A stretch of 64,000 bases of DNA from UBA6918 sp040754425 (GCA_040754425.1 JBFMCR010000008.1:8041-72040), one strand, 5' to 3'; shown: positions 16,351 to 24,947, counted from the first letter of the stretch. Notes: a model not told the origin generated them from the sequence alone. Translations and numbers: made by a program.

Positions 16351-17901
16351 ATGATGAAAGTACGCGCCCAGATCGCCATGGTGCTGAACCTGGACAAGTG
16401 CATCGGCTGCCACACCTGCTCGATCACCTGCAAGAACGTGTGGACCTCGCGCGAAGGCATGGAATACGTGTGGTTCAACAACGTCGAGTCCAAGCCCGGC
16501 ATCGGCTATCCCAAGCAGTGGGAAAACCAGGACGTGTGGAACGGCGGCTGGAAGCGCCGCGCTGACGGCAGGATCGAGCCGCGCCAGGGCAGCAAGGTGA
16601 AAATCCTCGCCAACATCTTCGGCAACCCCAACCTGCCCGAGATCGACGACTACTACGAGCCGTACACGTTCGACTACCAGCACCTGCAGAAGGCGCCGCT
16701 GTCGGAGACGCCGCCCACCGCGCGCCCGGTCTCGGCCATCACCGGCGAGAAGATGGACAAGATCCACTGGGGCCCGAACTGGGAAGACGACTTGGGCGGC
16801 GAGTTTTCCTCGCGCGGCCGCGACAAAAACTTCGACAACGTGCAGAAGGAAATGCACGCCACCTTCGAGAACACCTTCCTCATGTATTTGCCGAGGCTGT
16901 GCGAGCACTGCCTCAACCCGGCCTGCGTCGCTTCCTGCCCCTCGGGCTCGATCTACAAGCGCGAGGAAGACGGCATCGTGCTGGTCGACCAGGACAAGTG
17001 CCGCGGCTGGCGCATGTGCATCTCCGGCTGCCCGTACAAGAAGATCTATTACAACTGGAAGACCGGCAAGGCCGAGAAGTGCATCTTCTGCTATCCCCGC
17101 ATCGAGGCTGGCCAGCCCACGGTGTGCTCGGAATCCTGCGTGGGGCGCATCCGCTACCTGGGCGTGATCCTGTACGACGCCGACAGAATTGAAGAAGCTG
17201 CCAGCGTCACCGACGAGAAGGAACTCTACGAAGCGCAGCTGAAGATCTTCCTCGATCCGAACGACCCTGCCGTCATCAATGCCGCGCGCGCCGAAGGCGT
17301 CCCCGAGGCCTGGCTCGACGCCGCGCGCAAGTCTCCGGTGTACAAGATGGCGATCGACTGGAAGATCGCCTTCCCGCTGCATCCCGAGTACCGCACCCTG
17401 CCGATGGTGTGGTACGTGCCGCCGCTGTCGCCGATCCAGGCCGCGGCCGAGTCCGGCAAGATGGGCATGAACGGCATCATCCCCGACACGGCCAGCTTGC
17501 GCATCCCCATCACCTACCTTGCCAACCTCTTGACCGGCGGCAAGGAACAGCCGGTGGTCTCCGCGCTCGACCGCATGCTGGCGATGCGCGCCTACATGCG
17601 CGGCAAGTCGGTCGACGGCAAGCCCAACACCGCCGCGCTCGACCAGGTGGGGCTCACCTCCGCCCAGGCCGACGAGATGTACCGCTATCTGGCCATCGCC
17701 AACTACGAGGACCGCTTCGTTATCCCCAGCACCCACCGCGAGGAAGTCATCAACACCTTCGAGGAAAAGTCGAGCTGCGGTTTCAGTTTCGGCAACGGCT
17801 GCTCGGACGGCGTCTCGCCCCATGCCACGCTGTTCGGCAACCGCAAAAACGCCGTGCCGGTCGATCTGTCGCAGCTGCATGCCAGGAAAAAAACCGGATA
17901 A
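16351..17901 (+). CDS. narH: Respiratory nitrate reductase beta subunit NarH
   Basis: A 516-residue four-cluster ferredoxin-like subunit carrying electrons from NarI haem to NarG. Cysteine groups are visible at CIGCHTCSITC (17-27), LCEHCLNPACVASCP, CRGWRMCISGCP and KCIFCYPR. The Trp in CRGWRMC marks the cluster that is [3Fe-4S] in NarH. Length is close to E. coli NarH (512). The start is an ATGATG pair behind GGAGAAA; either ATG is possible. Confidence 0.97.
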   Translation: MMKVRAQIAMVLNLDKCIGCHTCSITCKNVWTSREGMEYVWFNNVESKPGIGYPKQWENQDVWNGGWKRRADGRIEPRQGSKVKILANIFGNPNLPEIDDYYEPYTFDYQHLQKAPLSETPPTARPVSAITGEKMDKIHWGPNWEDDLGGEFSSRGRDKNFDNVQKEMHATFENTFLMYLPRLCEHCLNPACVASCPSGSIYKREEDGIVLVDQDKCRGWRMCISGCPYKKIYYNWKTGKAEKCIFCYPRIEAGQPTVCSESCVGRIRYLGVILYDADRIEEAASVTDEKELYEAQLKIFLDPNDPAVINAARAEGVPEAWLDAARKSPVYKMAIDWKIAFPLHPEYRTLPMVWYVPPLSPIQAAAESGKMGMNGIIPDTASLRIPITYLANLLTGGKEQPVVSALDRMLAMRAYMRGKSVDGKPNTAALDQVGLTSAQADEMYRYLAIANYEDRFVIPSTHREEVINTFEEKSSCGFSFGNGCSDGVSPHATLFGNRKNAVPVDLSQLHARKKTG

Positions 17902-17911
17902 GGAGCCCAAA

Positions 17912-18580
17912 ATGAAAACCTTCAAGGTACTGTCCCTGCTCTTGATGTACCCGGAAGCCGACTGGCTCTCCGCGCTGCCCGACATGCATGCCGCGCTGGT
18001 GGAGGAATCCGCCTTCAATCACGATGCGGCTATGCGCATGGCGCCGCTGTTCGCGCTCTTGAGCGACACGAAGCTGATCGGGCTGCAGGAAAACTATGTC
18101 GCCACCTTCGACCGCAACCCTTCGCATTCGCTGCATCTTTTCGAGCACATCCACGGCGAATCGCGCGACCGCGGGCAGGCCATGATCAACCTGCTGGAGG
18201 AATACTGGAAGCACGGCTTCGACGCTTCCGCCTCCGAACTGCCCGACTACGTGCCGCTGTTCCTCGAATTCCTCTCCCTGCTGCCTACCGAAGAGGCGCT
18301 GCCGCTCCTGGGTGACGCCGTGCACGTGCTCGCTGCCGTCGGCAGGAAGCTCGACAGGAACGGCAGCCCCTACGCCACGGCCTTCCAGGTGCTGGAAGCG
18401 ATGTCGCCGGTGGCCGCCGAGGAGCTCGTCGAGCCGCCGGTGCGCGACATGGACGAGGCGATGGAAATGTTCGGCCCCACGGTCGACGGCACCGAGCCTC
18501 TGCTCAACCCCCGCCCGCAGGTCGCGGTGGTAGAAATGCCGGTCTCGCGCCGGCAGGCTGCCGCATCCTCGACGCATTGA
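17912..18580 (+). CDS. narJ: Nitrate reductase assembly chaperone NarJ
   Basis: A 222-residue TorD/NarJ-type chaperone needed to insert the molybdenum cofactor into NarG and dock NarGH on NarI; it is not part of the final enzyme. It is all-helical, with the family motifs LSLLLMYPEADW at the start and YVPLFLEFLS near 110. It starts 10 nt after narH with AAGGAGC upstream. The C-terminal tail after about residue 195 is low-complexity, as in other NarJ proteins. Confidence 0.95.
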   Translation: MKTFKVLSLLLMYPEADWLSALPDMHAALVEESAFNHDAAMRMAPLFALLSDTKLIGLQENYVATFDRNPSHSLHLFEHIHGESRDRGQAMINLLEEYWKHGFDASASELPDYVPLFLEFLSLLPTEEALPLLGDAVHVLAAVGRKLDRNGSPYATAFQVLEAMSPVAAEELVEPPVRDMDEAMEMFGPTVDGTEPLLNPRPQVAVVEMPVSRRQAAASSTH

Positions 18581-18597
18581 ATAAAGGAGGATCGAAA

Positions 18598-19281
18598 ATG
18601 TCCTACTCGCAAACCTTCCTGTTCGGCATCTACCCTTACATCGCGCTGACCGTGTTCTTCCTCGGCAGCCTGATCCGTTTCGACCGCGAGCAATACACGT
18701 GGAAGAGCGACTCCTCGCAACTCCTGAAGCGCGGGCAACTACGGCTGGGCAGCAACCTGTTCCACGTCGGCGTGCTGTTCCTGTTCTTCGGCCATTTCGT
18801 CGGCATGCTGACGCCGCACGCGGTGTACGAGCCCTTCATCAGCGCCGGCGCCAAACAGCTGCTGGCCATGGTCTCGGGCGGCGCTGCCGGGCTCATCGCC
18901 TTCATCGGGCTCACCATCCTGCTGCACCGGCGGCTGACCGAGCCGCGCATCCGCGCCACCTCCAGGTTCAGCGACATCCTGATCGCCGTGCTGCTGTGGC
19001 TGCAACTGCTGCTGGGGCTCGCGACCATCCCGCTGTCGGCGCAACACCTCGACGGCAGCATGATGGTGCGACTCGCGGAATGGGGGCAGCGCATCGTCAC
19101 CTTCCGCGGCGGCGCGGTCGAGCTGCTGGAGGGAGCCGGCTGGATCTTCAAGACCCACCTCTTCCTCGGCATGACCATCTTCCTCGTGTTCCCGTTCACC
19201 CGCCTGGTGCACGTGTGGAGCGGATTCGCGGCAACGACTTATGCAGCCCGCGCCTGGCAACTGGTTCGGCCCCGCAGCTAA
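18598..19281 (+). CDS. narI: Respiratory nitrate reductase gamma subunit NarI (cytochrome b)
   Basis: A 227-residue membrane subunit with five predicted helices that oxidises quinol at the periplasmic side. The four haem b ligands sit at H56, H66, H187 and H205, the same numbers as in E. coli NarI. Start ATG at 18598 behind an excellent AAAGGAGG; an upstream in-frame TTG overlapping narJ is less likely. 19 nt separate it from the SQR-like gene. Confidence 0.97.
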   Translation: MSYSQTFLFGIYPYIALTVFFLGSLIRFDREQYTWKSDSSQLLKRGQLRLGSNLFHVGVLFLFFGHFVGMLTPHAVYEPFISAGAKQLLAMVSGGAAGLIAFIGLTILLHRRLTEPRIRATSRFSDILIAVLLWLQLLLGLATIPLSAQHLDGSMMVRLAEWGQRIVTFRGGAVELLEGAGWIFKTHLFLGMTIFLVFPFTRLVHVWSGFAATTYAARAWQLVRPRS

Positions 19282-19300
19282 AGATTGAGAGGAGAAAACC

Positions 19301-20854
19301 ATGACACACGTTGTCGTTCTGGGCGCAGGCATCGCCGGCATTCCCGCGGCCTACGCGCTCAAGTCCGGGCTCGGCCGCAATGACGAAGTGACGGTGGTCT
19401 CGGACAAGGATTACTTCCATTTCGTGCCCTCCAACCCCTGGATCGCCATGGGCTGGCGCAACCGTGCCGACATCGCCTTTCCCGTCGCGCCCTATCTGGA
19501 AGCGCGCGGCATCGGCTTCGTGCACAGCAGGGCCAGGCGCATCCAGCCCGACAGAAACACGGTCGAGCTGGAAAACGGCAAGAGCCTGTCTTACGACTAC
19601 CTGCTCGTCGCCACCGGCGCGGAAGGCGCGTTCGACGAGATTCCGGGACTTGCCGAGCACACCCACTCGGTGCTGCATGTCGAGCAGGCGGAGCGCGCGC
19701 ATGCCGCCTACAGGGAATTTGCCAGGCATCCCGCCGGCCCCATCGTGGTCGGCGCGGCGCAGAATTCCAGCATCCTCGGGCCGGTGTATGAATTCGCCTT
19801 CCTTGCCGATGCCGACTTGAAGCGCCGCAACATCCGCAGCCGCGTGCCCATCACCCTGGTCACGCCCGAGCCCTGGCCGGGACATCTGGGCCTGGGCGAC
19901 GCCGGCGCAAACCGCGAAGCGATCGAAGCCGCGCTTGCCGACAACGACATCAGTATCATCTGCAACGCGCGCACCGAGCGTATCACCGCCGATGCCGTGC
20001 ACATCGTCGAACTCGACGAGGCCGGCAAGGACAGGCAGGCGCACACGCTGCCCTTCGCCTATTCGGTCTACTGGCCCGCCTTCCGCGGCGTCGCCGGCGT
20101 ACGCGACTGTGTCGGCCTTGCCAACGGGCGCGGCCTGGTGGTGGTGGACGAATACCTGAGAAACCCCGCCCACCCCAATGTCTATGCAGTCGGCGTATGT
20201 GCGGCGCATGGCATCGTGGATCGCACGCCGCTCAATGTCGGCGCGCCGGCTTCGGTCTATTCCATCCAGAAGGAAGTGGAAACCGCGGTCGGCAACATCC
20301 ACGCCGCCATCCATGGCGAGTCATTGCTCAGCAATGTCCCGCAGCGCGCCCGCTGGCTGTCCGACATGGGCAAAGACGGCGCCGCCTACCTGTCCGGGCC
20401 GCAGGTGCCGCTCAGGGACATCAACTGGATGCGCCAGGGGCGCTGGGTGCACCTGGCCAAGGTGGATTTCGAGAAATACTTCCTCAACAAGGTGCGGCTC
20501 AAGCCCGCCGGAGAGGCGCCTGCGGCGGCATCGGAAATCGCCGACGTGATGGGCCGGTCGCTGGCGGAAAAGATCGAAGGCGTGATCCATCCTTCCCCCG
20601 CCGAGCCGGGCGCCAAATCCATCGATGTCCGGCTCGGACGCGAGGCATATTTCGAACTGCGCGCGCTGGCCCGCTCGGTCGGGCGCGAAAGCGGAGCGCT
20701 TGCCGCCGATCTGCTGTCCGCGGCACTGGCCGACGCCAAAGCCTGTCTGAACGAAGCGGGCATCGATGCCCTGGAGCGTGCCCGGCGCGAACTGCGGGTC
20801 GCCGAGCTGCCCGAACGCCAGCCCGGGGTCGAGTTCCACGGCGGCGGCACCTGA
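19301..20854 (+). CDS. SQR/FCC-like FAD-dependent oxidoreductase with ribbon-helix-helix-like C-terminal tail, last gene of the nar operon
   Basis: A 517-residue flavoprotein of the sulfide:quinone oxidoreductase family: dinucleotide motif VVLGAGIAGIPAA (5-17), SYDYLLVATGA (97-107), NVYAVGVC (293-300) and the SQR C-terminal membrane region NWMRQGRWVHLAKVDFEKYF. The places where SQRs carry their redox cysteines (before GPxYEF near 158, and before the LxDMG motif near 352) hold Ile and Trp here, so sulfide chemistry is doubtful. Residues about 438-482 read like a CopG/Arc-type ribbon-helix-helix domain (IDVRLGREAYFELRALARS). A GGAG-type site precedes the ATG, and spacing of 19 nt to narI makes it part of the operon. 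A quinone-reducing dehydrogenase feeding NarI is a guess. Confidence 0.75.
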   Translation: MTHVVVLGAGIAGIPAAYALKSGLGRNDEVTVVSDKDYFHFVPSNPWIAMGWRNRADIAFPVAPYLEARGIGFVHSRARRIQPDRNTVELENGKSLSYDYLLVATGAEGAFDEIPGLAEHTHSVLHVEQAERAHAAYREFARHPAGPIVVGAAQNSSILGPVYEFAFLADADLKRRNIRSRVPITLVTPEPWPGHLGLGDAGANREAIEAALADNDISIICNARTERITADAVHIVELDEAGKDRQAHTLPFAYSVYWPAFRGVAGVRDCVGLANGRGLVVVDEYLRNPAHPNVYAVGVCAAHGIVDRTPLNVGAPASVYSIQKEVETAVGNIHAAIHGESLLSNVPQRARWLSDMGKDGAAYLSGPQVPLRDINWMRQGRWVHLAKVDFEKYFLNKVRLKPAGEAPAAASEIADVMGRSLAEKIEGVIHPSPAEPGAKSIDVRLGREAYFELRALARSVGRESGALAADLLSAALADAKACLNEAGIDALERARRELRVAELPERQPGVEFHGGGT

Positions 20855-20880
20855 AGCGACCCTGCCTTAGCGATGCGCGC

Positions 20881-20920
20881 GCCCCGATCGGCATGGCCGT
20901 CGGGGCGTTGCCGTTTTTTT
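20881..20920 (+). terminator. Rho-independent terminator of the nar operon
   Basis: GCCCCGA (20881-20887) pairs with TCGGGGC (20900-20906), with an inner CGGC/GCCG pairing, followed after GTTGCCG by seven T residues. It lies 27 bp after the SQR-like stop codon. Confidence 0.85.
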
Positions 20921-20990
20921 CCGTACGGAACGGGGTTCTCCGCGCAGGCCGAAAAGCCTAAAATGACGGTCTTTCCAGCCATTGCGCTCT

Positions 20991-21240
20991 TTAACCCGGA
21001 TATTTCACCAGACCGGCCCAGAATATGACGGAAAATCGCATGAATAGAGGCTTTGCGTGTAATCAGTCCAAAATCCAATTTGTACCGCCGGCCTTCGCGG
21101 GTGTTGTCGGCCAATTTACGGCATCTTTGCGCCCCCGCTTCGCGCCAATAGGCATGGCTATTGGCTTGGCGCGGGATGCGCAAATCTGCTCGCAAATTGA
21201 CTCGCCACCATCCCGCGATCTGATGAAATATCCGGGTTAA
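20991..21240. mobile_element. 250-bp MITE-like element abutting the ribE start codon
   Basis: Perfect 17-bp terminal inverted repeats TTAACCCGGATATTTCA (20991-21007) and TGAAATATCCGGGTTAA (21224-21240). An internal palindrome CCAATAGGCATGGCTATTGG lies at about 21149-21168. It has no coding capacity, and its ends are TTAA-like. It accounts for most of the 388-bp gap between the nar operon and ribE; the remaining 20921-20990 holds nothing I can name. The element ends 2 bp before the ribE ATG, so it forms the whole ribE leader. Confidence 0.75.
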
Positions 21241-21242
21241 CC

Positions 21243-21848
21243 ATGTTTACCGGAATCATCCAGGCCGTCGGCAAAATCCACGAATTCGAGGCGCGCGGCA
21301 ATGACGCGCGCATGGTCATCGATGGCGGCGGGCTGGATCTGTCCGACGTGGCGGTGGGCGACAGCATCGCGGTGAACGGCGTGTGCCTCACCGTCGTCGC
21401 GCTTGCCCCCGCCAGTTTCACGGTGGACGTATCCGCCGAAACCCTGCGTTGCACGGAGGGCTTCGCGCCCGGCGCGGAGGTCAACCTGGAAAAGGCCATG
21501 CGCCCCATCGACCGCCTGGGCGGACACATCGTGTCCGGCCATGTGGACGGCGTCGGCACGGTGGCGCGCTTCGAGCCGGTGGGCGAATCGCACCTGCTGG
21601 CCATCGACGCGCCCGCGGAACTCGCGCGCTACATCGCGGCCAAAGGCTCGATCACGGTGCAAGGGGTGTCGCTCACGGTGAACCGCGTCGAGGGCGCGCG
21701 CTTTTACATCAACCTGATTCCCCACACGCTGGCCATGACCAACTTGAAGCATCTCGAACCGGGCAGCCGCGTGAACCTGGAAATCGACATGGTCGCGCGC
21801 TACGTGGAGCGCCTCGCCCAATTCATGAATCCCTCCGACAAAGATTAA
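21243..21848 (+). CDS. ribE: Riboflavin synthase alpha subunit RibE
   Basis: A 201-residue protein with two tandem lumazine-binding barrels, opening with the invariant MFTGIIQAVG and carrying VNGVCLTVV in repeat 1 and VQGVSLTVN in repeat 2. It dismutates two lumazines to riboflavin. No Shine-Dalgarno is visible because the MITE-like element ends 2 bp before the ATG. The start itself is certain from conservation. First gene of the rib-nus-thi operon. Confidence 0.95.
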   Translation: MFTGIIQAVGKIHEFEARGNDARMVIDGGGLDLSDVAVGDSIAVNGVCLTVVALAPASFTVDVSAETLRCTEGFAPGAEVNLEKAMRPIDRLGGHIVSGHVDGVGTVARFEPVGESHLLAIDAPAELARYIAAKGSITVQGVSLTVNRVEGARFYINLIPHTLAMTNLKHLEPGSRVNLEIDMVARYVERLAQFMNPSDKD

Positions 21849-21851
21849 AAA

Positions 21852-22937
21852 ATGAGCCTCGCCCCCATCACCGAAATCATCGAAGAACTGAAAGCCGGCC
21901 GCATGGTCGTGCTGGTGGACGAGGAGGACCGCGAGAACGAAGGCGATCTCGTCATGGCCGCCGAGCACGTGACGCCGGATGCCATCAACTTCATGGCCAA
22001 GTACGGCCGCGGCCTCATCTGCCTCACCCTCACCGACCAACGCTGCCGCCAGCTCGGTCTCAAACAAATGGTTTCCGACAACCAGACCCCGCACGGCACC
22101 GCCTTCACCGTGTCCATCGAGGCGGCCGAAGGGGTGACCACCGGCATTTCCGCGCAGGACCGCGCCGTCACCATCCGGGCTGCGGTGGCCAAGGATGCCA
22201 AGCCTGCCGACATCATCCAGCCCGGCCACATCTTCCCGCTGCGCGCACAGCCCGGCGGCGTGCTGATGCGCGCAGGCCACACCGAGGCCGGCTGCGACCT
22301 CGCGGGTCTCGCCGGCCTGGAGCCGGCGGCGGTGATCTGCGAGATACTCAAGGACGACGGCACCATGGCGCGCCTGCCCGACCTCATTCCCTTCGCGCAG
22401 CAGCACGGCCTCAAAATCGGCGCCATCGCCGACCTCATCCATTACCGCAGCCAGAACGAGAGCCTGGTCGAACGCGTGGCCGACCGCCTGATCCAGACGG
22501 TGTACGGCGCCTTCCGCCTGCTGGCCTATCGCGACAACACCGGCGAAACCCATCTCGCGCTGGTGAAAGGCGCCATCCACGCCGACCAGGAAACCCTGGT
22601 GCGCGTGCACGAGCCCCTCTCCGTCATGGACTTTCTCGACGTCACCGGCGGCGGCCACTCCTGGCCCATCATGGGTGCGATGGAGCGCATCGCCGAGTCG
22701 CAGTCCGGCGTGCTGGTGCTATTGCACCGGCCGGAAACCGCCGATGCGCTGCTCAGTCGCGTCAACCCGCCGGTGCAGGCGGCGGGAAAGAAATTCGATT
22801 TGCGCAACTACGGCATCGGCGCGCAGATTCTGAAGGACATCGGCGTAGGCAGGATGCGGCTGCTCTCCGGCCCGCTGAAAATGCCGGCGATGGACGGCTT
22901 CGGCCTCGAAGTCACGGGTTATGTTGAACACAGCTGA
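21852..22937 (+). CDS. ribB: 3,4-dihydroxy-2-butanone-4-phosphate synthase RibB with degenerate GTP cyclohydrolase II domain
   Basis: 361 residues. Residues 1-205 are a complete DHBP synthase (DEEDRENEGDL, TPHGTAFTVSI, RAGHTEAGCDL) that makes the four-carbon unit of riboflavin. Residues 206-361 have the GTP cyclohydrolase II fold, but the zinc/catalytic cysteine motif (normally after RVHSEC) is replaced by RVHEPLSVMDFLDVTGGG, so no GCHII activity is expected. This RibB-plus-dead-RibA arrangement is known in many proteobacteria. It starts 3 nt after ribE. Confidence 0.93.
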   Translation: MSLAPITEIIEELKAGRMVVLVDEEDRENEGDLVMAAEHVTPDAINFMAKYGRGLICLTLTDQRCRQLGLKQMVSDNQTPHGTAFTVSIEAAEGVTTGISAQDRAVTIRAAVAKDAKPADIIQPGHIFPLRAQPGGVLMRAGHTEAGCDLAGLAGLEPAAVICEILKDDGTMARLPDLIPFAQQHGLKIGAIADLIHYRSQNESLVERVADRLIQTVYGAFRLLAYRDNTGETHLALVKGAIHADQETLVRVHEPLSVMDFLDVTGGGHSWPIMGAMERIAESQSGVLVLLHRPETADALLSRVNPPVQAAGKKFDLRNYGIGAQILKDIGVGRMRLLSGPLKMPAMDGFGLEVTGYVEHS

Positions 22938-22950
22938 AAGGAAAGCAGAC

Positions 22951-23418
22951 ATGGGAACCAACGACGGTTTTAACGAACTCGATCCGGCCTACCAGGGCAA
23001 GGGCCTCAGGATCGGCATCACCATGAGCCGCTTCAACAAGGACATCTGCGATGGCCTGTTGTCGGCCTGCGAGCGCGAACTCCTCCGCCTGGGCGTGGCC
23101 AGGGAAGACATCCTGCTGGTGACCGTGCCGGGCGCGCTGGAGCACCCCATCGCGCTGCAGCGGCTGGCGCAAAGCGACAAATTCGACGCGCTCGTCGCCA
23201 TCGGCTCCATCGTGCGCGGCGAGACCTATCATTTCGAAGTCGTCGCCAACGAATCGGCGCGCGGCATCACCGAAGTGCAACTCGAAACCGGCGTGCCCAT
23301 CGCCAACGCCATCCTCACCCTGGAGAACGAGGAGCAGGGCTATCAGCGCATGAGCGAAAAAGGCACCGATGCGGCGCGCGTGGCGATCGAGATGGCCAAC
23401 CTGATGAAGCGCATATGA
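22951..23418 (+). CDS. ribH: 6,7-dimethyl-8-ribityllumazine synthase RibH
   Basis: About 155 residues. Family motifs are MSRFNKDICDGLL (substrate site), VPGALEHP and RGETYHFEVVAN, with the catalytic His in the last. It condenses the RibB product with the pyrimidinedione. Start ATG at 22951 has AAAGGAAA upstream; an ATG at 22921 lies inside ribB and is not preferred. Overlaps nusB by 4 nt. Confidence 0.95.
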   Translation: MGTNDGFNELDPAYQGKGLRIGITMSRFNKDICDGLLSACERELLRLGVAREDILLVTVPGALEHPIALQRLAQSDKFDALVAIGSIVRGETYHFEVVANESARGITEVQLETGVPIANAILTLENEEQGYQRMSEKGTDAARVAIEMANLMKRI

Positions 23419-23858
23419 AGCCCTCTCCCAAGGGCGGTTCGCGCAGCCTGTCGCGCGAGTTCGCCCTGCGCGCCATCTACGCGCAACTGCTCTCCGGCCA
23501 GGACGAAGCGGACGTGGCCGCGCACGTGCGCGAGGACCCGGATTTCGCCAAGGCCAACACGGCCTATTTCGAGGCGCTGTTCCACGGCGTGCTCACCGAA
23601 AGCGCCGATCTCGAACTCAAGCTCGCGCCGCATCTGGATCGCCCCATCCGCGAGCTTTCGCCCATCGAGCGCGGCATCCTGCTCATCGGCGCGTTTGAGC
23701 TCGCCGACTGCCCCGACGTGCCCTACCGCGTCGCCCTCAACGAAGCCGTCGAACTGGCGAAGAAATACGGCGGCACCGACGGCCACAAATACGTCAACGG
23801 CGTGCTCGACAAGCTGGCCAAGCTGATGCGGCCGGATGAGGCAGGGGCCAGGAATTAG
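23415..23858 (+). CDS. nusB: Transcription antitermination factor NusB
   Basis: A 147-residue all-helical RNA-binding protein acting with NusE (S10) on rRNA boxA sequences. Motifs are FALRAIYAQLLSG near the start, LSPIERGILLIGAFEL in the middle and VALNEAVELAKKYGGTDGHKYVNGVLDK near the end (the last given as the family's characteristic block). ATGA overlap with ribH. The last few codons and stop (GGCCAGGAATTAG) come from the left arm of a dispersed repeat, so its natural end may have been altered. Confidence 0.95.
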   Translation: MKPSPKGGSRSLSREFALRAIYAQLLSGQDEADVAAHVREDPDFAKANTAYFEALFHGVLTESADLELKLAPHLDRPIRELSPIERGILLIGAFELADCPDVPYRVALNEAVELAKKYGGTDGHKYVNGVLDKLAKLMRPDEAGARN

Positions 23859-23960
23859 GATTCAGGATTCAGGGAATGTGCTGCGCGCCCGATAGAAAAT
23901 CGCGGCCCTTGGCCGCACCTCCCCTGACCCCCGAATCCTGACCCCCGACCCCTAACCCCA
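23841..23960. repeat. GGGGCCAGGAATTAGGATTCAGG-type repeat at the nusB-thiL junction
   Basis: Left arm with GGATTCAGGATTCAGGG; right arm with CCTGACCCCCGAATCCTGA and CCCCCGACCCCTAACCCC. These arms match those at 12425-12503. The centre holds GCGGCCCTTGGCCGC, a short perfect palindrome. It starts within nusB and ends at the thiL ATG. Confidence 0.65.
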
Positions 23961-24947
23961 ATGCCCGGCGAATTCGACCTCATCGCGAAATACTTCACCC
24001 GCCCCACGCCCGATGCGGTGCTGGGCGTGGGAGACGATTGCGCGCTGATTGCGCCCACGCCGGGCATGGAACTCGCGATCTCCACCGACATGCTGATCGC
24101 GGGGCGCCATTTCATGCCCTCGGACGGTCCCGGCACCATCGGCCACAAGGCCATGGCGGTGAATCTTTCCGACCTCGCCGCCATGGGTGCTGCGCCGCGC
24201 TTCGCGCTCCTGTCCATCGCCCTGCCGGAGGCGGACGAGAAATTTCTTCGGGGCTTCGCCGGCGGCTTTTTCGGCCTTGCACAGAAATACGGCGTCAGCG
24301 TGATCGGCGGCGACACCACGCGCGGGGGGCTGCTCACGCTCAACGTCACGGTGATCGGCGAAGTGCCGCCGGGCCAGGCCTTGCTGCGCGATGCCGCAAA
24401 AGCCGGCGACGACATCTGGGTCTCGGGTACGCTGGGTGACGCCGCCGCCGCGCTCGCCCACCATCAGGGCAGGCTGCGCCTGGAAACCGCGCAGGCGGTG
24501 CAATGCTTTCCGCGCCTTTACGTGCCCACGCCGCGCATCGAACTAGGGCTCGCCCTGCGCGGGCTCGCGCATGCCGCCATCGACGTGTCCGACGGCTTCG
24601 CTGCCGACCTCGGCCACATCCTCGAACGTTCCAATGTGGGCGCGGAAGTCTGGTTCGAACGGCTGCCGCTGTCGGATGCACTCGCCCCCCTGGCCAACGA
24701 CCCGGCCGTACAGGACTGCATCCTCGCCGGCGGCGACGACTACGAGCTGGTGTTCACCGCATCGACCGACAAACGAGACCAAATCGCTGCCTTGGCCACA
24801 CAGCTCGACTTGCGCCTGACACGGGTTGGACAAATCACTCCCCTCTCCCCCGGGGAGAAGGGCGGGGGAGAGGGCACTTTTTTGACCATCCTCAACCGCG
24901 GCAAGCCCATGCCGCTTGCGCGCGCGGGCTTCGACCACTTCCAATGA
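23961..24947 (+). CDS. thiL: Thiamine-monophosphate kinase ThiL, with in-frame repeat insertion
   Basis: A 328-residue PurM/ThiL-fold kinase making thiamine diphosphate. Motifs are GVGDDCAL (22-29), STDMLIAGRHF, GGDTTRGG and DVSDGFAADL. Near the C-terminus a CCCTCTCCC-type palindrome (24841-24874) inserts the segment TPLSPGEKGGGEG in frame, just before the family's last strand. Stop overlaps the pgpA start (ATGA). Confidence 0.94.
   Translation: MPGEFDLIAKYFTRPTPDAVLGVGDDCALIAPTPGMELAISTDMLIAGRHFMPSDGPGTIGHKAMAVNLSDLAAMGAAPRFALLSIALPEADEKFLRGFAGGFFGLAQKYGVSVIGGDTTRGGLLTLNVTVIGEVPPGQALLRDAAKAGDDIWVSGTLGDAAAALAHHQGRLRLETAQAVQCFPRLYVPTPRIELGLALRGLAHAAIDVSDGFAADLGHILERSNVGAEVWFERLPLSDALAPLANDPAVQDCILAGGDDYELVFTASTDKRDQIAALATQLDLRLTRVGQITPLSPGEKGGGEGTFLTILNRGKPMPLARAGFDHFQ
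24841..24874. repeat. REP-like palindrome inserted inside thiL
   Basis: CCCTCTCCCCC (24841-24851) and its exact reverse complement GGGGGAGAGGG (24864-24874), with a GGGGAGAAGGGC centre. Same type as in ubiV and upstream of pal. Confidence 0.8.

Noticed and set aside
20921..21242. FMN riboswitch before ribE
   Set aside because: The conserved RFN blocks (for example the GGGTGAAATTCCC-type and ACCGGCGGT-type stretches) are absent. The region is mainly a MITE-like element.
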